From an uncultured Acidimicrobiales bacterium (GTDB lineage: Bacteria > Actinomycetota > Acidimicrobiia > Acidimicrobiales > SZUA-35), in NCBI GenBank assembly GCA_938002965.1, contig CALKZY010000005.1:44333-108332 (forward strand): a DNA stretch of 64,000 bases. The letters run 5' to 3'. Each line of letters begins with the position of its first letter. The stretch's first letter is position 1. The translations under genes and the position numbers were made by a program. Below, piece after piece: positions 52,894 to 62,800 of the stretch. Under the pieces are notes generated by a model. It was not told the DNA's origin and made no database searches. It saw only the letters and a list, made by a program, of their open reading frames with translations.

Positions 52894-53763
52894 TCAGCCT
52901 TGGAAGTTGCTGTCGGCGGCGAAGGAGAATCGTTTGATTTCACCGAAGGCTTCTGCCAGCTGTTCGACGGCCTGTTTGAACAGTTGCGAGCCAGCCTCGG
53001 CGTTTGCCCCGGTTGGATCTCCGATGACGCCGGAGGTGCCGAAGTCGGCGGCCAGCCAACCGAAGGTGACGGTACCACCGAAGCGTACGTGGTTGTTGGC
53101 TCTCAGGTGCTCGGGTACGTTTCGCTCGGCCAGGTTCATCCGTACCAGATCGGGTCGAAGGTGGAGCATGAGAGACGTTTCGGCGAATCCGGCGTGAACT
53201 CCCATGCCGTATTCACTCGTGCTGTGCTCATCAGCTGCGCTGTGCTCATCAGCTGCGCTGTGCTCCCCGGGGCCGTGCTCGTCGTCTTCGTGTTGGCTAC
53301 TGCTACCTCCCTGGTCGGGGGGCAGGCTCGGGTGTAGCAGGAATGTTTCCAGGCCGTGATGCAGCCGCAGTTCTCGACAGGCGACGTTGAGCAGCGACGA
53401 GTTTCCACCGTGGCCGTTCAACAAAGCCAGCTTGCGAACCGGAGTGGCGGCGATGGACCGGCCGATGTCGTCGATGAGGTTCATCATGGTCTCCGGCCCG
53501 AGCCAAACGGTGCCGGGTGTTCCGGCGTGCTCGTTGGACTTGGTGTAGGCCAACGGCTCCATCAGCCACAGGTCGAGAGCCTCGCCTACGGATGAGATGA
53601 CGGCTGCGGCGCAGGCCTGCGCGATCAACAGGTCGGTGTTGAACGGAAGGTGAGGGCCATGCTGCTCGACGGCTCCGACTGGCAACACCAAGATGGACTC
53701 GTCGCTTACCGATTGACCGAAGTCCGATGCTCGTAGATCACTAATACGCCGTTGGGCCGACAT
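52894..53763 (-). CDS. Creatininase-family amidohydrolase
   Basis: 289 residues. The metal site is visible: GAVEQHGPHLPFNTD (Glu, His, Asp), NGHGGNSSLLN (His) and HAGFAETSLML (Glu). The family hydrolyses cyclic amides such as creatinine or acts in cofactor tailoring. An odd acidic insert, EHSAADEHSAADEHST, comes from a 2.5-copy 18-bp tandem repeat (53221-53265). It is probably co-transcribed with the FAD oxidase. Confidence 0.9.
   Translation of the reverse strand: MSAQRRISDLRASDFGQSVSDESILVLPVGAVEQHGPHLPFNTDLLIAQACAAAVISSVGEALDLWLMEPLAYTKSNEHAGTPGTVWLGPETMMNLIDDIGRSIAATPVRKLALLNGHGGNSSLLNVACRELRLHHGLETFLLHPSLPPDQGGSSSQHEDDEHGPGEHSAADEHSAADEHSTSEYGMGVHAGFAETSLMLHLRPDLVRMNLAERNVPEHLRANNHVRFGGTVTFGWLAADFGTSGVIGDPTGANAEAGSQLFKQAVEQLAEAFGEIKRFSFAADSNFQG
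53221..53265. repeat. 18-bp tandem repeat, 2.5 copies, inside the creatininase gene
   Basis: GCTGTGCTCATCAGCTGC at 53221-53238 and 53239-53256, then half a copy. It encodes EHSAAD units in a surface loop and keeps the frame. Confidence 0.85.
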
Positions 53764-53792
53764 CGCTCCAAGCTAGCGCGGAAGTAGGTGGC

Positions 53793-54209
53793 CTAGCCCA
53801 GGTGGGTCGCCACAGCCGTTCGCAACGCATCGATGCGGTTCTTGATTTCCGGTCTCATCTTGTGACGCTGTGCTTCGATCTCTTCGGTTGACAGCACGAC
53901 CTTTTCTCTGATTTCGTGGCGATCATCGAACTGCTCGGCGGTGAAGTCGATGTCCCCACTCTCAAGGCGATTCCAGTAGTGGTGTTCGCTGAATTCGTTG
54001 GCGATGAAGACCTGCCCGAGAACCAGTGACCCGCCTAGGTACTCCCAGGCCACAAAGCTGCTTGATTCACACTGGCCTTTGGCCGGGTTGTCTGGACTCC
54101 ACTGGTCGTCGGCTGAAGAATTCGGCCCCCAACCTTTGCGTAGGGCAGCGGCCACGTCCACCGGTTGGGGTTCTGCTGGTTGGGGTTCCGCTGGGCTGCG
54201 CTCGGTCAT
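53793..54209 (-). CDS. YunG-like family protein
   Basis: 138 residues from ATG 54209 (the frame is open from 54335). After a Pro/Glu repeat come VDVAALRKGWGPNSSADDQW, NPAKGQCESSSFVAWEYLGG, HHYWNRLESGDIDFTAEQF, the pattern of YunG-type proteins with a conserved Cys and His. The function is unknown. Confidence 0.75.
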   Translation of the reverse strand: MTERSPAEPQPAEPQPVDVAAALRKGWGPNSSADDQWSPDNPAKGQCESSSFVAWEYLGGSLVLGQVFIANEFSEHHYWNRLESGDIDFTAEQFDDRHEIREKVVLSTEEIEAQRHKMRPEIKNRIDALRTAVATHLG

Positions 54210-54256
54210 GGTTTCAACGTAACCGGCGGCTGTGACACCGACCAGGTAGTCATCGG

Positions 54257-55000
54257 TTAACTTCCCGCCGGACGTCCCAACGTCAAGAAGGCGGCTCCGA
54301 GGGCGCCTCGGCGGGCCATAAACGCTTGGCGCCACTCATCAGCCGCATCCTTGGCCTCGGTAGCGGCGGACGGTCCGGCCTCGTCACGGCCGCCAGATCC
54401 AGCCATGACCACCTGTTCCCAGTCGGCTAGGAAGCCGAACTCGAACTGATCCCACGCCTCGGGTGATGCCACTGTGAGACCGAGAGGCCTCCATCCTTTC
54501 GAGGCGGCTGTTTCCACCAGCTCCGCCAGGGTGGGAAGCGGACCGATCATGGCTTCGGTCGCCGGATCGGGTGGCTGCTGCCAGAACTGGTAGCTGAACA
54601 GCAGTAGTCGCCCGGGTCGGACGAGGTGCCACAGCGCTTCGAGGGCATCGTCGAGGTCGCCGAAAACGTGCTCGGCGCCAAGGTTGAGCACCAGGTCGGC
54701 AGGCTCAGCTGCGGTGATGTCGAGGCTGAAGCGGACTCGGTCATTGAGTGACCGGTGAGCAGCGTTGGCTTCACCTCGCTCCAGAAGTGCCCGGTCGTGG
54801 TCGATTCCGTGTCCGGTTGCCTGCGGGCAAGCGGCCAGGAGCCGCAGTAGCATCTCACCCCACCCGCAGCCGACGTCGAGGATTTCGACCGGGTCGCTCC
54901 AGGCCAACCGGCGTACTAGTTCGTCGGCAGTCGATTCGCTGATCGGATTGTTGAAGTTCAGCCAGTCGTACGTTCCGGCGCCGGTGATGGCTTTATCCAT
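54257..55000 (-). CDS. Class I SAM-dependent methyltransferase
   Basis: 247 residues from ATG 55000, overlapping the end of the MttB remnant by 8 bp, a coupling arrangement. Motif I EILDVGCGWGEMLLRLLAAC, then GIDHDRALLERG, and LVLNLGAEHVFGDLDDALEA. The substrate is not deducible; the neighbours suggest amine metabolism. Confidence 0.85.
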   Translation of the reverse strand: MDKAITGAGTYDWLNFNNPISESTADELVRRLAWSDPVEILDVGCGWGEMLLRLLAACPQATGHGIDHDRALLERGEANAAHRSLNDRVRFSLDITAAEPADLVLNLGAEHVFGDLDDALEALWHLVRPGRLLLFSYQFWQQPPDPATEAMIGPLPTLAELVETAASKGWRPLGLTVASPEAWDQFEFGFLADWEQVVMAGSGGRDEAGPSAATEAKDAADEWRQAFMARRGALGAAFLTLGRPAGS

Positions 55001-55700
55001 GGGCCGCGAGTGTAGTTGTGCCCTTCCGTCGCCTTCGGCGAATTCCGACCCGGCCCTCAAGTAGAAACTGCGCCGCTGTTAATCGGGCGCTGCGCCGCCG
55101 TCCACAGTGTGTCGAGCAACGAAGTCGGCCAAGTGGCTGGCCACGGCGGTGGCGAATGTTCAACGCCACGTCGGTTGGTTCGGCGCAGGGAGTGGTAGCG
55201 GCCAATACGTCGTAGGTCTGAGTTAACCGCAGGAAGTTTTCCTGGTCGGCCATGGTGCCGGGCCGCCGACCGTGGTCTAAATCGGACACGAACGGTGGCC
55301 CACCTGCCGGCAACAGGGCTAGCGCGTTGCCCCCGATTGGCAGATCCCGAGCCGGATTGGGGGCACGCATGTTGAACTGCGACGGCGCTGAATCCAAGGC
55401 TTGAGCCACCACGTCGGGGTCAAGCCGGACAATGGAGTCGTCGTCGACGGTGGCGTCGCCGTGATCGGCGAATGTGCGGCGGGCTTCTTCGAGCAGAACC
55501 TTGATGCCATGGTCGGCCAAGTAATGGACGGCGGCGTCGTGGATGTCTCCAATCTGATCGTCGGACAGAATCCGCATCGGTTCGAATGGGTTGCGCAAAG
55601 GAGCCGAGTAGTCGGCAGTAGCCACAGTCGAGGTTCGGTTTGCTCGCCGTTGGGATCGTTGTCTGCGTCGGTCCGCTTGGGAACGCAAGTCTCTAGGCAC
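54993..55700 (-). pseudogene. Trimethylamine methyltransferase (MttB)-like gene, internally deleted
   Basis: Residues about 35-175 look like the N-terminal part of an MttB-family protein: MRILSDDQIGDIHDAAVHYL, ADHGIKVLLEEARRTFADHG and SQFNMRAPNPARDLPIGG. The family is usually about 470-500 residues long. After CAEPTDVALN the frame turns into Arg-rich nonsense. In the adjacent frame, right there (55159-55079), reads TFATAVASHLADFVARHTVD, which looks like a genuine C-terminus of the family. A large internal deletion plus frameshift is the simplest reading. A short real protein cannot be excluded. Confidence 0.75.
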
Positions 55701-55735
55701 AGTGGCAAGCTATAACACAGTGGCAAGCGATAACA
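55700..55735 (+). repeat. 18-bp tandem duplication spanning the start codon of the FAD oxidoreductase gene
   Basis: CAGTGGCAAGC-T/G-ATAACA at 55700-55717 and 55718-55735, one mismatch. Each copy holds a GTG in the same frame (55702 and 55720). Confidence 0.8.
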
Positions 55736-57414
55736 CAGACAAAGAAGCGTTGACCGGCGACCGTTACGACGCGGTGATCGTTGGCGGAGGTCACAACGGA
55801 TTAGTTTGCGCCGCCTACCTTGCTCGGGCTGGCATGACGGTTTGCGTTATTGAAGCCCGCCCGACGGTAGGAGGCTGCGCCGGTTCTGAGCATGTGATGG
55901 GTGCAGCTGTCAACGTTTGCAATTGTGATCACTCACTGATCAGGACCACCCCGATTATCGATGATCTCGATCTCGAACGGCATGGCCTTCACTACGTCGA
56001 ACTCGATCCCGGTCAGGTTGCACTGGGCTGGAACGGCGCCACCGGTGGCGAGCCCGGCGCTGATGGCCGCGGGTCGGGGCGACCGGCAGGGCCAATCCCA
56101 TTCTTTCGCGACCCGGCCGCAACTATGGAAGCGATGGCGCTCACCGTCCCCGGAGAAGTTGAGAACTACCGGCGGTACGTCAACGACGCGGTGCCGGTTG
56201 CCCGGCTGGTTCTGGAAGCGGCGGCTCAAACACCGTCGCGGCGAAACATGATTGGCCGCGCCGGCACAGCCCCCGGCGCTACCGCCCGACTCCTGGCCTG
56301 GTCACGCAAGTCAGTTCGGCAGGTACTGAGCCGGTACTTCGAAAGCGACGCCATTCTCGGCCCGGCGATGGCCGGAGGACCTGCTGTTTGGGGGCTGGCT
56401 TCGACCACACCCGGCACCGGACTTGGGGCACTGGCGCCAGCATTTAAGCATGTCGCCCCGGTCGGCCGACCAGTGGGTGGAAGCGGAGCACTGACCGACG
56501 CCTTGGCCGCTGCTGTCGTTGAGGCCGGGGGCACGATTGTCACGTCGTGTCGAGTCACCGACATCTGGTGTGAAGGCACAGAGGTGCGTGGCGTGACGGT
56601 GGCGTCCTCGCAAGACGGATCTGATCCCGGTGGCACCCGGAGTCTTGCCGCTTCGACGGTGGTGGTGGCGTCCAATCCCGCAGCAGCCGTGGTCAAGTAC
56701 CTGCGTTGTCCGCCACCGCAAGCTTCAGCCTTTGTCGATCGCTGGCGAGACCGCAAACCAGGCAAGGGTTATGAAGCCAAGATTGACGCTCGGACTTCCG
56801 CCCTTCCCCGCTGGCGTCATCGGGGCTATGCCACCTTGGCTGACAAGCTGTCGTGGACCGACCACCTGTCGCCGTCAACGCTGGTAGCGCCGTCGCTGAA
56901 CGACATCGATACCGCTCACGCTCTCATGAGCGAAGGCCGGGTGGCCGAGCGACCGATGTTCTTCATCAACGTGCCATCGATTCTTGATCCGTCGGTTCTG
57001 GACCGGCCGGCCGACACCAACTCTCATGTGCTCAGCATCGAGGTGCTGTTCACCCCCTATGAGCTTCAGGGAGGGTGGGAGCACTCGACCGAACCGGAAC
57101 GATGGCTGGAGGTTGCCTCCACGTTGTTCGAACCGGCGCTCACCTCAATCGTTGACGAGTGGCGATCGGTTACCCCACTCGACTATGAACGCCACTTCTC
57201 CATGCCTGCCGGTTACGCCGACTCGTTCTCCGGCGGCCCGTTGGCAGTGGTCACCGCTGGCATGGGCGGAGGCGGCCACCCTGAACTGACACGCTACGAA
57301 ACTCCAATCTCGGGTCTCTATTTGACCGGGGCGGCAACCTTCCCCGGTGCCGGAGTGTGGGGTGCCCCGGGGCGCAATGCTGCTCATGTCATCATCGAAA
57401 ACCAGAGTGACTGA
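55702..57414 (+). CDS. FAD-dependent phytoene-desaturase-type oxidoreductase (PYROXD2/CrtI-like)
   Basis: 570 residues from GTG 55702 or 564 from GTG 55720. FAD Rossmann motif DAVIVGGGHNGLVCAAYLAR followed by VCVIEARPTVGGCAGSEHV. VGGSGALTDALAAAVVEAGG is the mid-protein dinucleotide-domain motif, and GLYLTGAATFPGAGVWGAPG the C-terminal FAD contact. The family is broad (carotenoid, retinol and amine oxidoreductases). It is divergent from the MttB remnant and adjoins amine-catabolism genes. Confidence 0.9.
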   Translation: MASYNTVASDNTDKEALTGDRYDAVIVGGGHNGLVCAAYLARAGMTVCVIEARPTVGGCAGSEHVMGAAVNVCNCDHSLIRTTPIIDDLDLERHGLHYVELDPGQVALGWNGATGGEPGADGRGSGRPAGPIPFFRDPAATMEAMALTVPGEVENYRRYVNDAVPVARLVLEAAAQTPSRRNMIGRAGTAPGATARLLAWSRKSVRQVLSRYFESDAILGPAMAGGPAVWGLASTTPGTGLGALAPAFKHVAPVGRPVGGSGALTDALAAAVVEAGGTIVTSCRVTDIWCEGTEVRGVTVASSQDGSDPGGTRSLAASTVVVASNPAAAVVKYLRCPPPQASAFVDRWRDRKPGKGYEAKIDARTSALPRWRHRGYATLADKLSWTDHLSPSTLVAPSLNDIDTAHALMSEGRVAERPMFFINVPSILDPSVLDRPADTNSHVLSIEVLFTPYELQGGWEHSTEPERWLEVASTLFEPALTSIVDEWRSVTPLDYERHFSMPAGYADSFSGGPLAVVTAGMGGGGHPELTRYETPISGLYLTGAATFPGAGVWGAPGRNAAHVIIENQSD

Positions 57415-57455
57415 AACTGAAGCGACTGAAATTGGACGGGCTGATATGGCCGGCT

Positions 57456-57968
57456 TCAGGGGCTCAGGCCGAACCACGGTTGGCGGGCCAGTTCGCCTTC
57501 GACCACCGCACGGTCCTGCGGGTCGACCACGGCGTCGGCTAGTGCCCGAGCGGTGTCGAGCGTTGCCGCCGCCTCGTTCGTCAGACCGTTGGCAGCTTGT
57601 GCTCTGGCCAGCACCTCGTGCGCCATGGCCACATCCCAGTCGGACACCAAGTCGGGGTTGGCTTGGCAAAGCTTGATAGCTCGATCAGCGTGGCGTAACG
57701 CTTCGTGTGGGTTGCCGGTGACGACTGAGGTTCGGGCTACCAGATATTCGGCCCTGGCATGGTTGACCGCACTACCCACCTGATACCAGTGGTGGGCCGC
57801 GGCCTGGGCGGCATACATAACTTGAGCCTGTTCCGACTCTGGGCTACTAGCCGTGACCGACTCGGCATCCAGAATGTCCCACACTTGATTGTTGAGCCGC
57901 ACGGCGAACCAGCGATGCAGCGCAGACAGATCGTCGAGGTTCGGCTCGTTGGGAAGTTCGATAGTCAC
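57456..57968 (-). CDS. Hypothetical TPR-like helical protein
   Basis: 170 residues from GTG 57968. Residues about 60-150 contain helix pairs resembling tetratricopeptide repeats (ARAEYLVARTSVVTGNPHEA, VAMAHEVLARAQAANGLTNE). No catalytic motif. Its start lies in one copy of a 20-bp-period duplication (57957-57995). Confidence 0.75.
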   Translation of the reverse strand: MTIELPNEPNLDDLSALHRWFAVRLNNQVWDILDAESVTASSPESEQAQVMYAAQAAAHHWYQVGSAVNHARAEYLVARTSVVTGNPHEALRHADRAIKLCQANPDLVSDWDVAMAHEVLARAQAANGLTNEAAATLDTARALADAVVDPQDRAVVEGELARQPWFGLSP

Positions 57969-57995
57969 TGGGTTATTTCGATAGTCACTGGGTTA
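57957..57995. repeat. Direct repeat spanning the start of the TPR-like gene
   Basis: TTCGATAGTCACTGGGTTA at 57957-57975 and 57977-57995. The upstream copy (minus strand) creates a 7-codon reading frame whose TGA overlaps the GTG start. Confidence 0.8.
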
Positions 57996-58000
57996 AGAGG

Positions 58001-59242
58001 TTAGAACGACGTTGTCAACACGTCGACTACGATGCCGTTGCTGTCCACAACCGGCATGATGCGCCATTTGTCGAACGTCGTACACGGGTGGGAGATGCCG
58101 AGCGCTACCGGTTGGCCGATGACAATGTCATCGTCGGGGTCGACACTCATGAACCCGTGCTGATCCATCAGCCGGTGGAACGTCCAGTGCCCAGGATTCG
58201 GGGGAAGAACCACTGGAAGGCCTACGTCCTCGGACACGTCACGACGTCCGACGTTGACAAGGGCCAACGTGGGGTCGGGCCTCGACTGGACGACCGCTCT
58301 GACCTCCAGTGCCGGTTGTAACGGCGGCTGCAGCTTGGTTGGTGACAGTCGGGCGTACATGCCGTGGTCGTGGGTGACGTAGCACCCTGAGCGTAAGACG
58401 ACGGCCGGTGACAGGTCGGGGTGTCGATCCCGACAGGAGCCAAGCACGTCGACAACGCGGTCAAAGTAGGCGCTGCCGCCGGCGGTCAGGATCGGTCGGC
58501 CACCGGTGATCGCCCCAGGGTCGAACAGCTTGAGCTCTGCCAGTTGGTCGAACAGATCCGTGAGCTGGTGGAGGTAGCGATTCATGGCATCGCCGGCTTC
58601 GATCACACCCTCGTAGCCTGCAACCCCGGCCAACACTAGGTCTGCGCTCCCGGCGATACGCCGGGCGACATCGAGAGCCTGATCGGCTTGGCGGAATCCG
58701 GTTCGAGCCCCGACGGCCCCGACTTCCACCAAAACCTGAATCGGGCGCGCCGGTTTGTCGGCGCTGTCGGCCACGGCTTTTTGGAGCCGTTCCAACCCGG
58801 ACTCCGAGTCGACGAAGATAAGAACGTCGGCCGTCGAGGCACAGGTGATCAGCCAGGCCAGACCGGCCGGATCGACCACCTGATTGGCCAACAGAATCCG
58901 CTCGACGCCCATGGCGGCCGCCGCCCGGCCTTGAGCGGCGTGAGCCACAGTGATACCCCAAGCCCCGGCCGCCAACTGGCGTTGAAAGAGGCCCTCGCTC
59001 ATTGTGGTCTTGCCGTGGGGGGCCAACTCCACTCCGTGATCACGACAGAATTGGGCCATCGTGGCGATGTTGTGGTTCAACGCCTCCTGGCGGACGATGA
59101 CGGTGGGGGAGGGAAACGTGCCGTCGTCCACCGAACGGCCAATGAGATCGGTCAGCGCACGGCCGACCAAGTCATCGGGAAGGCCCTTGTCTCCCGGCTG
59201 AACAATGTCGGCTTCTGAGTCCATGAGGCAAGTCTCGGGCAT
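58001..59242 (-). CDS. PLP-dependent DSD1-type enzyme (D-serine dehydratase / D-threonine aldolase-like)
   Basis: 413 residues from ATG 59242 (59224 also possible). Alanine-racemase-like N-terminal barrel with the PLP Lys in VELAPHGKTTMSEGLF. The C-terminal DSD-like domain ends GISHPCTTFDKWRIMPVVD, with the His and Cys that bind zinc in DSD1 enzymes. It probably eliminates or cleaves a D-hydroxy-amino acid. Confidence 0.88.
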   Translation of the reverse strand: MPETCLMDSEADIVQPGDKGLPDDLVGRALTDLIGRSVDDGTFPSPTVIVRQEALNHNIATMAQFCRDHGVELAPHGKTTMSEGLFQRQLAAGAWGITVAHAAQGRAAAAMGVERILLANQVVDPAGLAWLITCASTADVLIFVDSESGLERLQKAVADSADKPARPIQVLVEVGAVGARTGFRQADQALDVARRIAGSADLVLAGVAGYEGVIEAGDAMNRYLHQLTDLFDQLAELKLFDPGAITGGRPILTAGGSAYFDRVVDVLGSCRDRHPDLSPAVVLRSGCYVTHDHGMYARLSPTKLQPPLQPALEVRAVVQSRPDPTLALVNVGRRDVSEDVGLPVVLPPNPGHWTFHRLMDQHGFMSVDPDDDIVIGQPVALGISHPCTTFDKWRIMPVVDSNGIVVDVLTTSF

Positions 59243-59341
59243 GGCGACGCGAGCGCCAACTCTCAACCGGCACCAGATGGCGGGGCGCGCTAGGCTTGTG
59301 GCCGATCAGGGCAATACCAAGGGGAGTTTCGGCGGATAGCG

Positions 59342-59899
59342 GTGCAGGATCAATCGAGTGACCATGCTGTGCTGCTGGCTGCGGCTGCAGCCGGTGATTC
59401 TGACGCGTTCCGTCGATTCTATTTGGACACTGTGGACTTGATCTCTCGATTTATCGGTTCCCGAACTGCGGTCGATGTTACCGAAGACCTTGTGTCCGAC
59501 ACCTACGTCCGAGCTCTCCGCTCGGCTGAGCAGTTTAGTGATCGCGGTCGACCCGCGGTGGCGTGGCTGATCACCATTGCCCGGAACGTCATCTCCTCGC
59601 ACTATCGCTCGTCCGGCCGGCCAACAGTGTTCAACCCCGGCGACAGCCGACTTGCCGCCACGCCTGAAAATCACGTCGAGCAACGCGACGACGAGGCCGA
59701 AGTTCTTGTTGCCCTGGCCGAGCTTCCGGCCCGTCAACGTCAGATTCTGATGGCCCGATTTTTCGACGACCGTACAGTCGGCGAGTGCGCCACTGACCTC
59801 GACATGACCGAACAGGCAGTTCGGGCCATGACCTACCGCGGCCTGCAGGCATTGCGGGTAGCGCTGGAGCCGTCACCGGTGGAGGTGCAGCGTGTCTAA
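59342..59899 (+). CDS. ECF-type RNA polymerase sigma factor
   Basis: 185 residues from GTG 59342. Sigma-2 region FRRFYLDTVDLISRFIGSRT through VSDTYVRALRSAEQF and AWLITIARNVISSHYRS. Sigma-4 region LPARQRQILMARFFDDRTVG through QAVRAMTYRGLQALRVAL. No anti-sigma factor follows; instead the next gene starts 8 bp before its stop, so sigma and ATPase are translated together. Confidence 0.92.
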   Translation: MQDQSSDHAVLLAAAAAGDSDAFRRFYLDTVDLISRFIGSRTAVDVTEDLVSDTYVRALRSAEQFSDRGRPAVAWLITIARNVISSHYRSSGRPTVFNPGDSRLAATPENHVEQRDDEAEVLVALAELPARQRQILMARFFDDRTVGECATDLDMTEQAVRAMTYRGLQALRVALEPSPVEVQRV

Positions 59900-62800
59900 C
59901 GCCAACGTCGGCTCGATTCCAGGCGGGGCCTCGCGCCTCTTTGAGGCCGTCATCACCGTCGATGACGGCACGGGTGGACGGGATCTTCTTCTGCGGCTGC
60001 CGACGTTGGCCGACCAGCCGGCCACCGGCGCAGACCTGTACCGATTACTCAGTCGGGCGGCCGGACGCCAACTCCCGCTACTGACGCTGGAGCGAACGGG
60101 TGAATTGTTGGCCCGCAACGTGTCGTTGATCAACGCCGGCCTGATATCAGGCGATCGGCTGACTGCCGCTCCACCTCGGCCCGAGGCATCACCGCAGTCC
60201 GAAGTGGCCTCCCGAAACCCCGACCGGATCACGTTGCGGACCCTGACCGGCCCCCACCCCGGTGTCGAGCTTCATGTGCCTCCGGGGGACACGATCGGTC
60301 GGTCCAGCAGCGAAGCCTTGGACGACCCGTCGGTTTCCCGCCAACAGTTTCGCTTCAATGTCGTAGGTGGAGCAGTTACCGTTGAGGATCGCGGTGCAGT
60401 CAACCCAACCGTGGTCAACGGTCGAACCGCTGTGCCGCGAGTCCCAATCGAGGTGGCATCCGGCGATGTGATCGAGGCCGGCAGCGTCAGCCTGGCCTTC
60501 GTTTCGGGGCCACCGCTTCGACGAGACATTCATGACCGGTCGTTCATCTACAACGGTGGATCACTAGGGTTCCTCCAAGCCCCGAGAGTCATCGATCCCG
60601 AACCCGGTCCGCTGAGCGAGTCCCCGATACCGCCCGATGAGCCTCCGGAACGGCGGTTCCCCTTGGCTGCGGCGGTGCTCCCGGTGGTGTTGGGCGCCGT
60701 CATGGCTGTTGTCCTGGCCCCGGTTTACGCCCTGTTTGTACTCGTGAGCCCGCTTATGGTTGTGTGGACCTACCTCGACGATCGCCGCAGTGGTCGTCGG
60801 GCTTACACCCGGGCGCTGGCCGCGCACCACCAGGACGTGGCCGTCCACCGGTTGGCCGCCGCCGACTATGCCGATCAAGTCGCCGCCTGGCGTCGCCGAC
60901 GCACCCCATCGCTCACCCGAATTGCCGGCTGGGTTCGAATCGGAGCGCAGGAGCTGTGGTCGCGGCGGCCCGAACACGATGATTTCTTGACCGTCGCCAT
61001 CGGCCAAGCCGATCGCTCGGTGGGCGCCGATGGTTCCTCGCCTGTGGGACCGGGTGCCGCCGAACTTCGGGCTGATGCCCGAAGTGTGGTTGCTCCTCGG
61101 CCGGGGGTGGATGCCGAATCTGCAATGGAACGATCGGCCCCGGTAACGCTCGATTTGGGTGCAACGCCGATCGTTGGAGTGACCGGCCAACCTGGGGCGG
61201 CGGCCGGGGTGGCTTCGGCCATTACCGCACAGTTGGTCGGACTTCGGTCGCCGAAAGATCTGCAGCTGTTTGTGCTGGCCCCTTCCTGGGAGAATTCGTG
61301 GTCTTGGACCACGTGGCTTCCCCACGCCAGCGCTCCGCTCAACGCCGGGTACGGCCAACGTGCCGGGGCCGAGGGTGTACCCGACAGTTTGATCCGGCCG
61401 ATCAACGTGGCCGGTACCGATGAAGAAGCCAAGACATTGTTCCGCCACTTGGAAACGGTGTTGGCCGATCGAAAGGAACGGGCCAGCACACAGCTTGGAT
61501 CGACGGTGGAGCAACCTCGCATCGTTGTGGTTGTTCAGCCTCCGGTGGCCTTAGCGCCGGCTGCACTATCGGCCTTCTTGGGCGACGCCGGGAATCATGG
61601 TTTCTCGGTGCTGACTCTGGCCGTCGATCGGGTTCAACTCCCGGCCGAGGTCGCTGTTCATGTCGAAGCCGGTGATCTTGAGAGCGGCCTGGAAGTCACC
61701 AACTTGTCCACTGGCGAGGTTGAACGGCAGATCAGGCCTTGGTTCTTGGACCCTGCCCGGGCTGACGCTTTAGCCCGCGACCTGGCACCCCTGGTTGACT
61801 TGAACGCGGCTGCCGCTTCTAACGAGGTACCGGTATCGGTCGGATTTCAACAGGCCAACGGGCTTGTTCTGCCGGGAACGACGGTGGTCATCGATCCTCC
61901 ACCGGCCAATACGGTGACCCCTGACTCGTTGGCCATGCGGTGGAGGGCCGACCGGCGTGGCTTGCAGACTGTAGTCGGGGTGGCCGAGAGTGGCCCGGTC
62001 GTGCTCGACCTCAAGGGTGACGGTCCTCACGGTCTAGTCGCTGGCACGACCGGTTCGGGCAAGAGCGAGTTCTTACAGGCCATGTTGGCTGGGCTGGCGT
62101 TCAACTATTCGCCGTGGGACGTGAACTTCATCCTCATTGACTACAAGGGCGGAGCGGCGTTCCGGCAGTGTCGGCTCCTTCCCCACACCGTTGGATTTGT
62201 CACTGACCTCGACGACCGCTTGGCCGAACGTGCTCTGGTCTCGCTGCGAGCCGAGTTGCGGAGGCGGGAGGAAGTGTTGGCGGCGGCCGGTGTGTCCGAC
62301 CTTGAGCAGATGGCCCAAACGTATCGCCACGGTCCGGACGAGCGGACGGTCCCCGCTTCGTTGGTCGTGGTGATCGACGAGTTCGCCGCGTTGAAGAGTG
62401 AGGTTCCCGACTTTGTGGACGGGTTGGTTGACATCGCTCAGCGGGGACGAAGCATGGGGGTGCACATGGTTCTCGCCACCCAGAAGCCGGCCGGAGTGAT
62501 AACCCCCCAGATTGACGCCAACACCACTATCAGAGTTGCCCTTCGCGTAGCCAATGAACATGAAAGTAGTGACATTATCGGCGAGTCGGTGGCTGCTGAG
62601 ATCACCTCGGACAGACCGGGCAGGGCATTCCTGAAAATCGGTGGGGGCAGCCGGGTGACGGAGTTTCAGTCCACGTTCGTTGGCGGGCCGGTTCTAGGTG
62701 AGGGGCTGAGCCAACCGTCTCTGTTCAGTGTCGGTTACTGTTCGGGGGCCAGTCGGCTTGAACTACCCTCCGAGAAAGAGGAAGGCCAATCGAGCGGCTT

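Noticed and set aside
54000..54240. Plus-strand frames across the YunG-like gene
   Set aside because: Codon usage and motifs favour the minus-strand gene; the plus frames have no start site or domain.
54993..55700. Pyrrolysine-containing MttB
   Set aside because: Only the first third remains, no in-frame UAG is involved, and the break is explained by deletion with frameshift.
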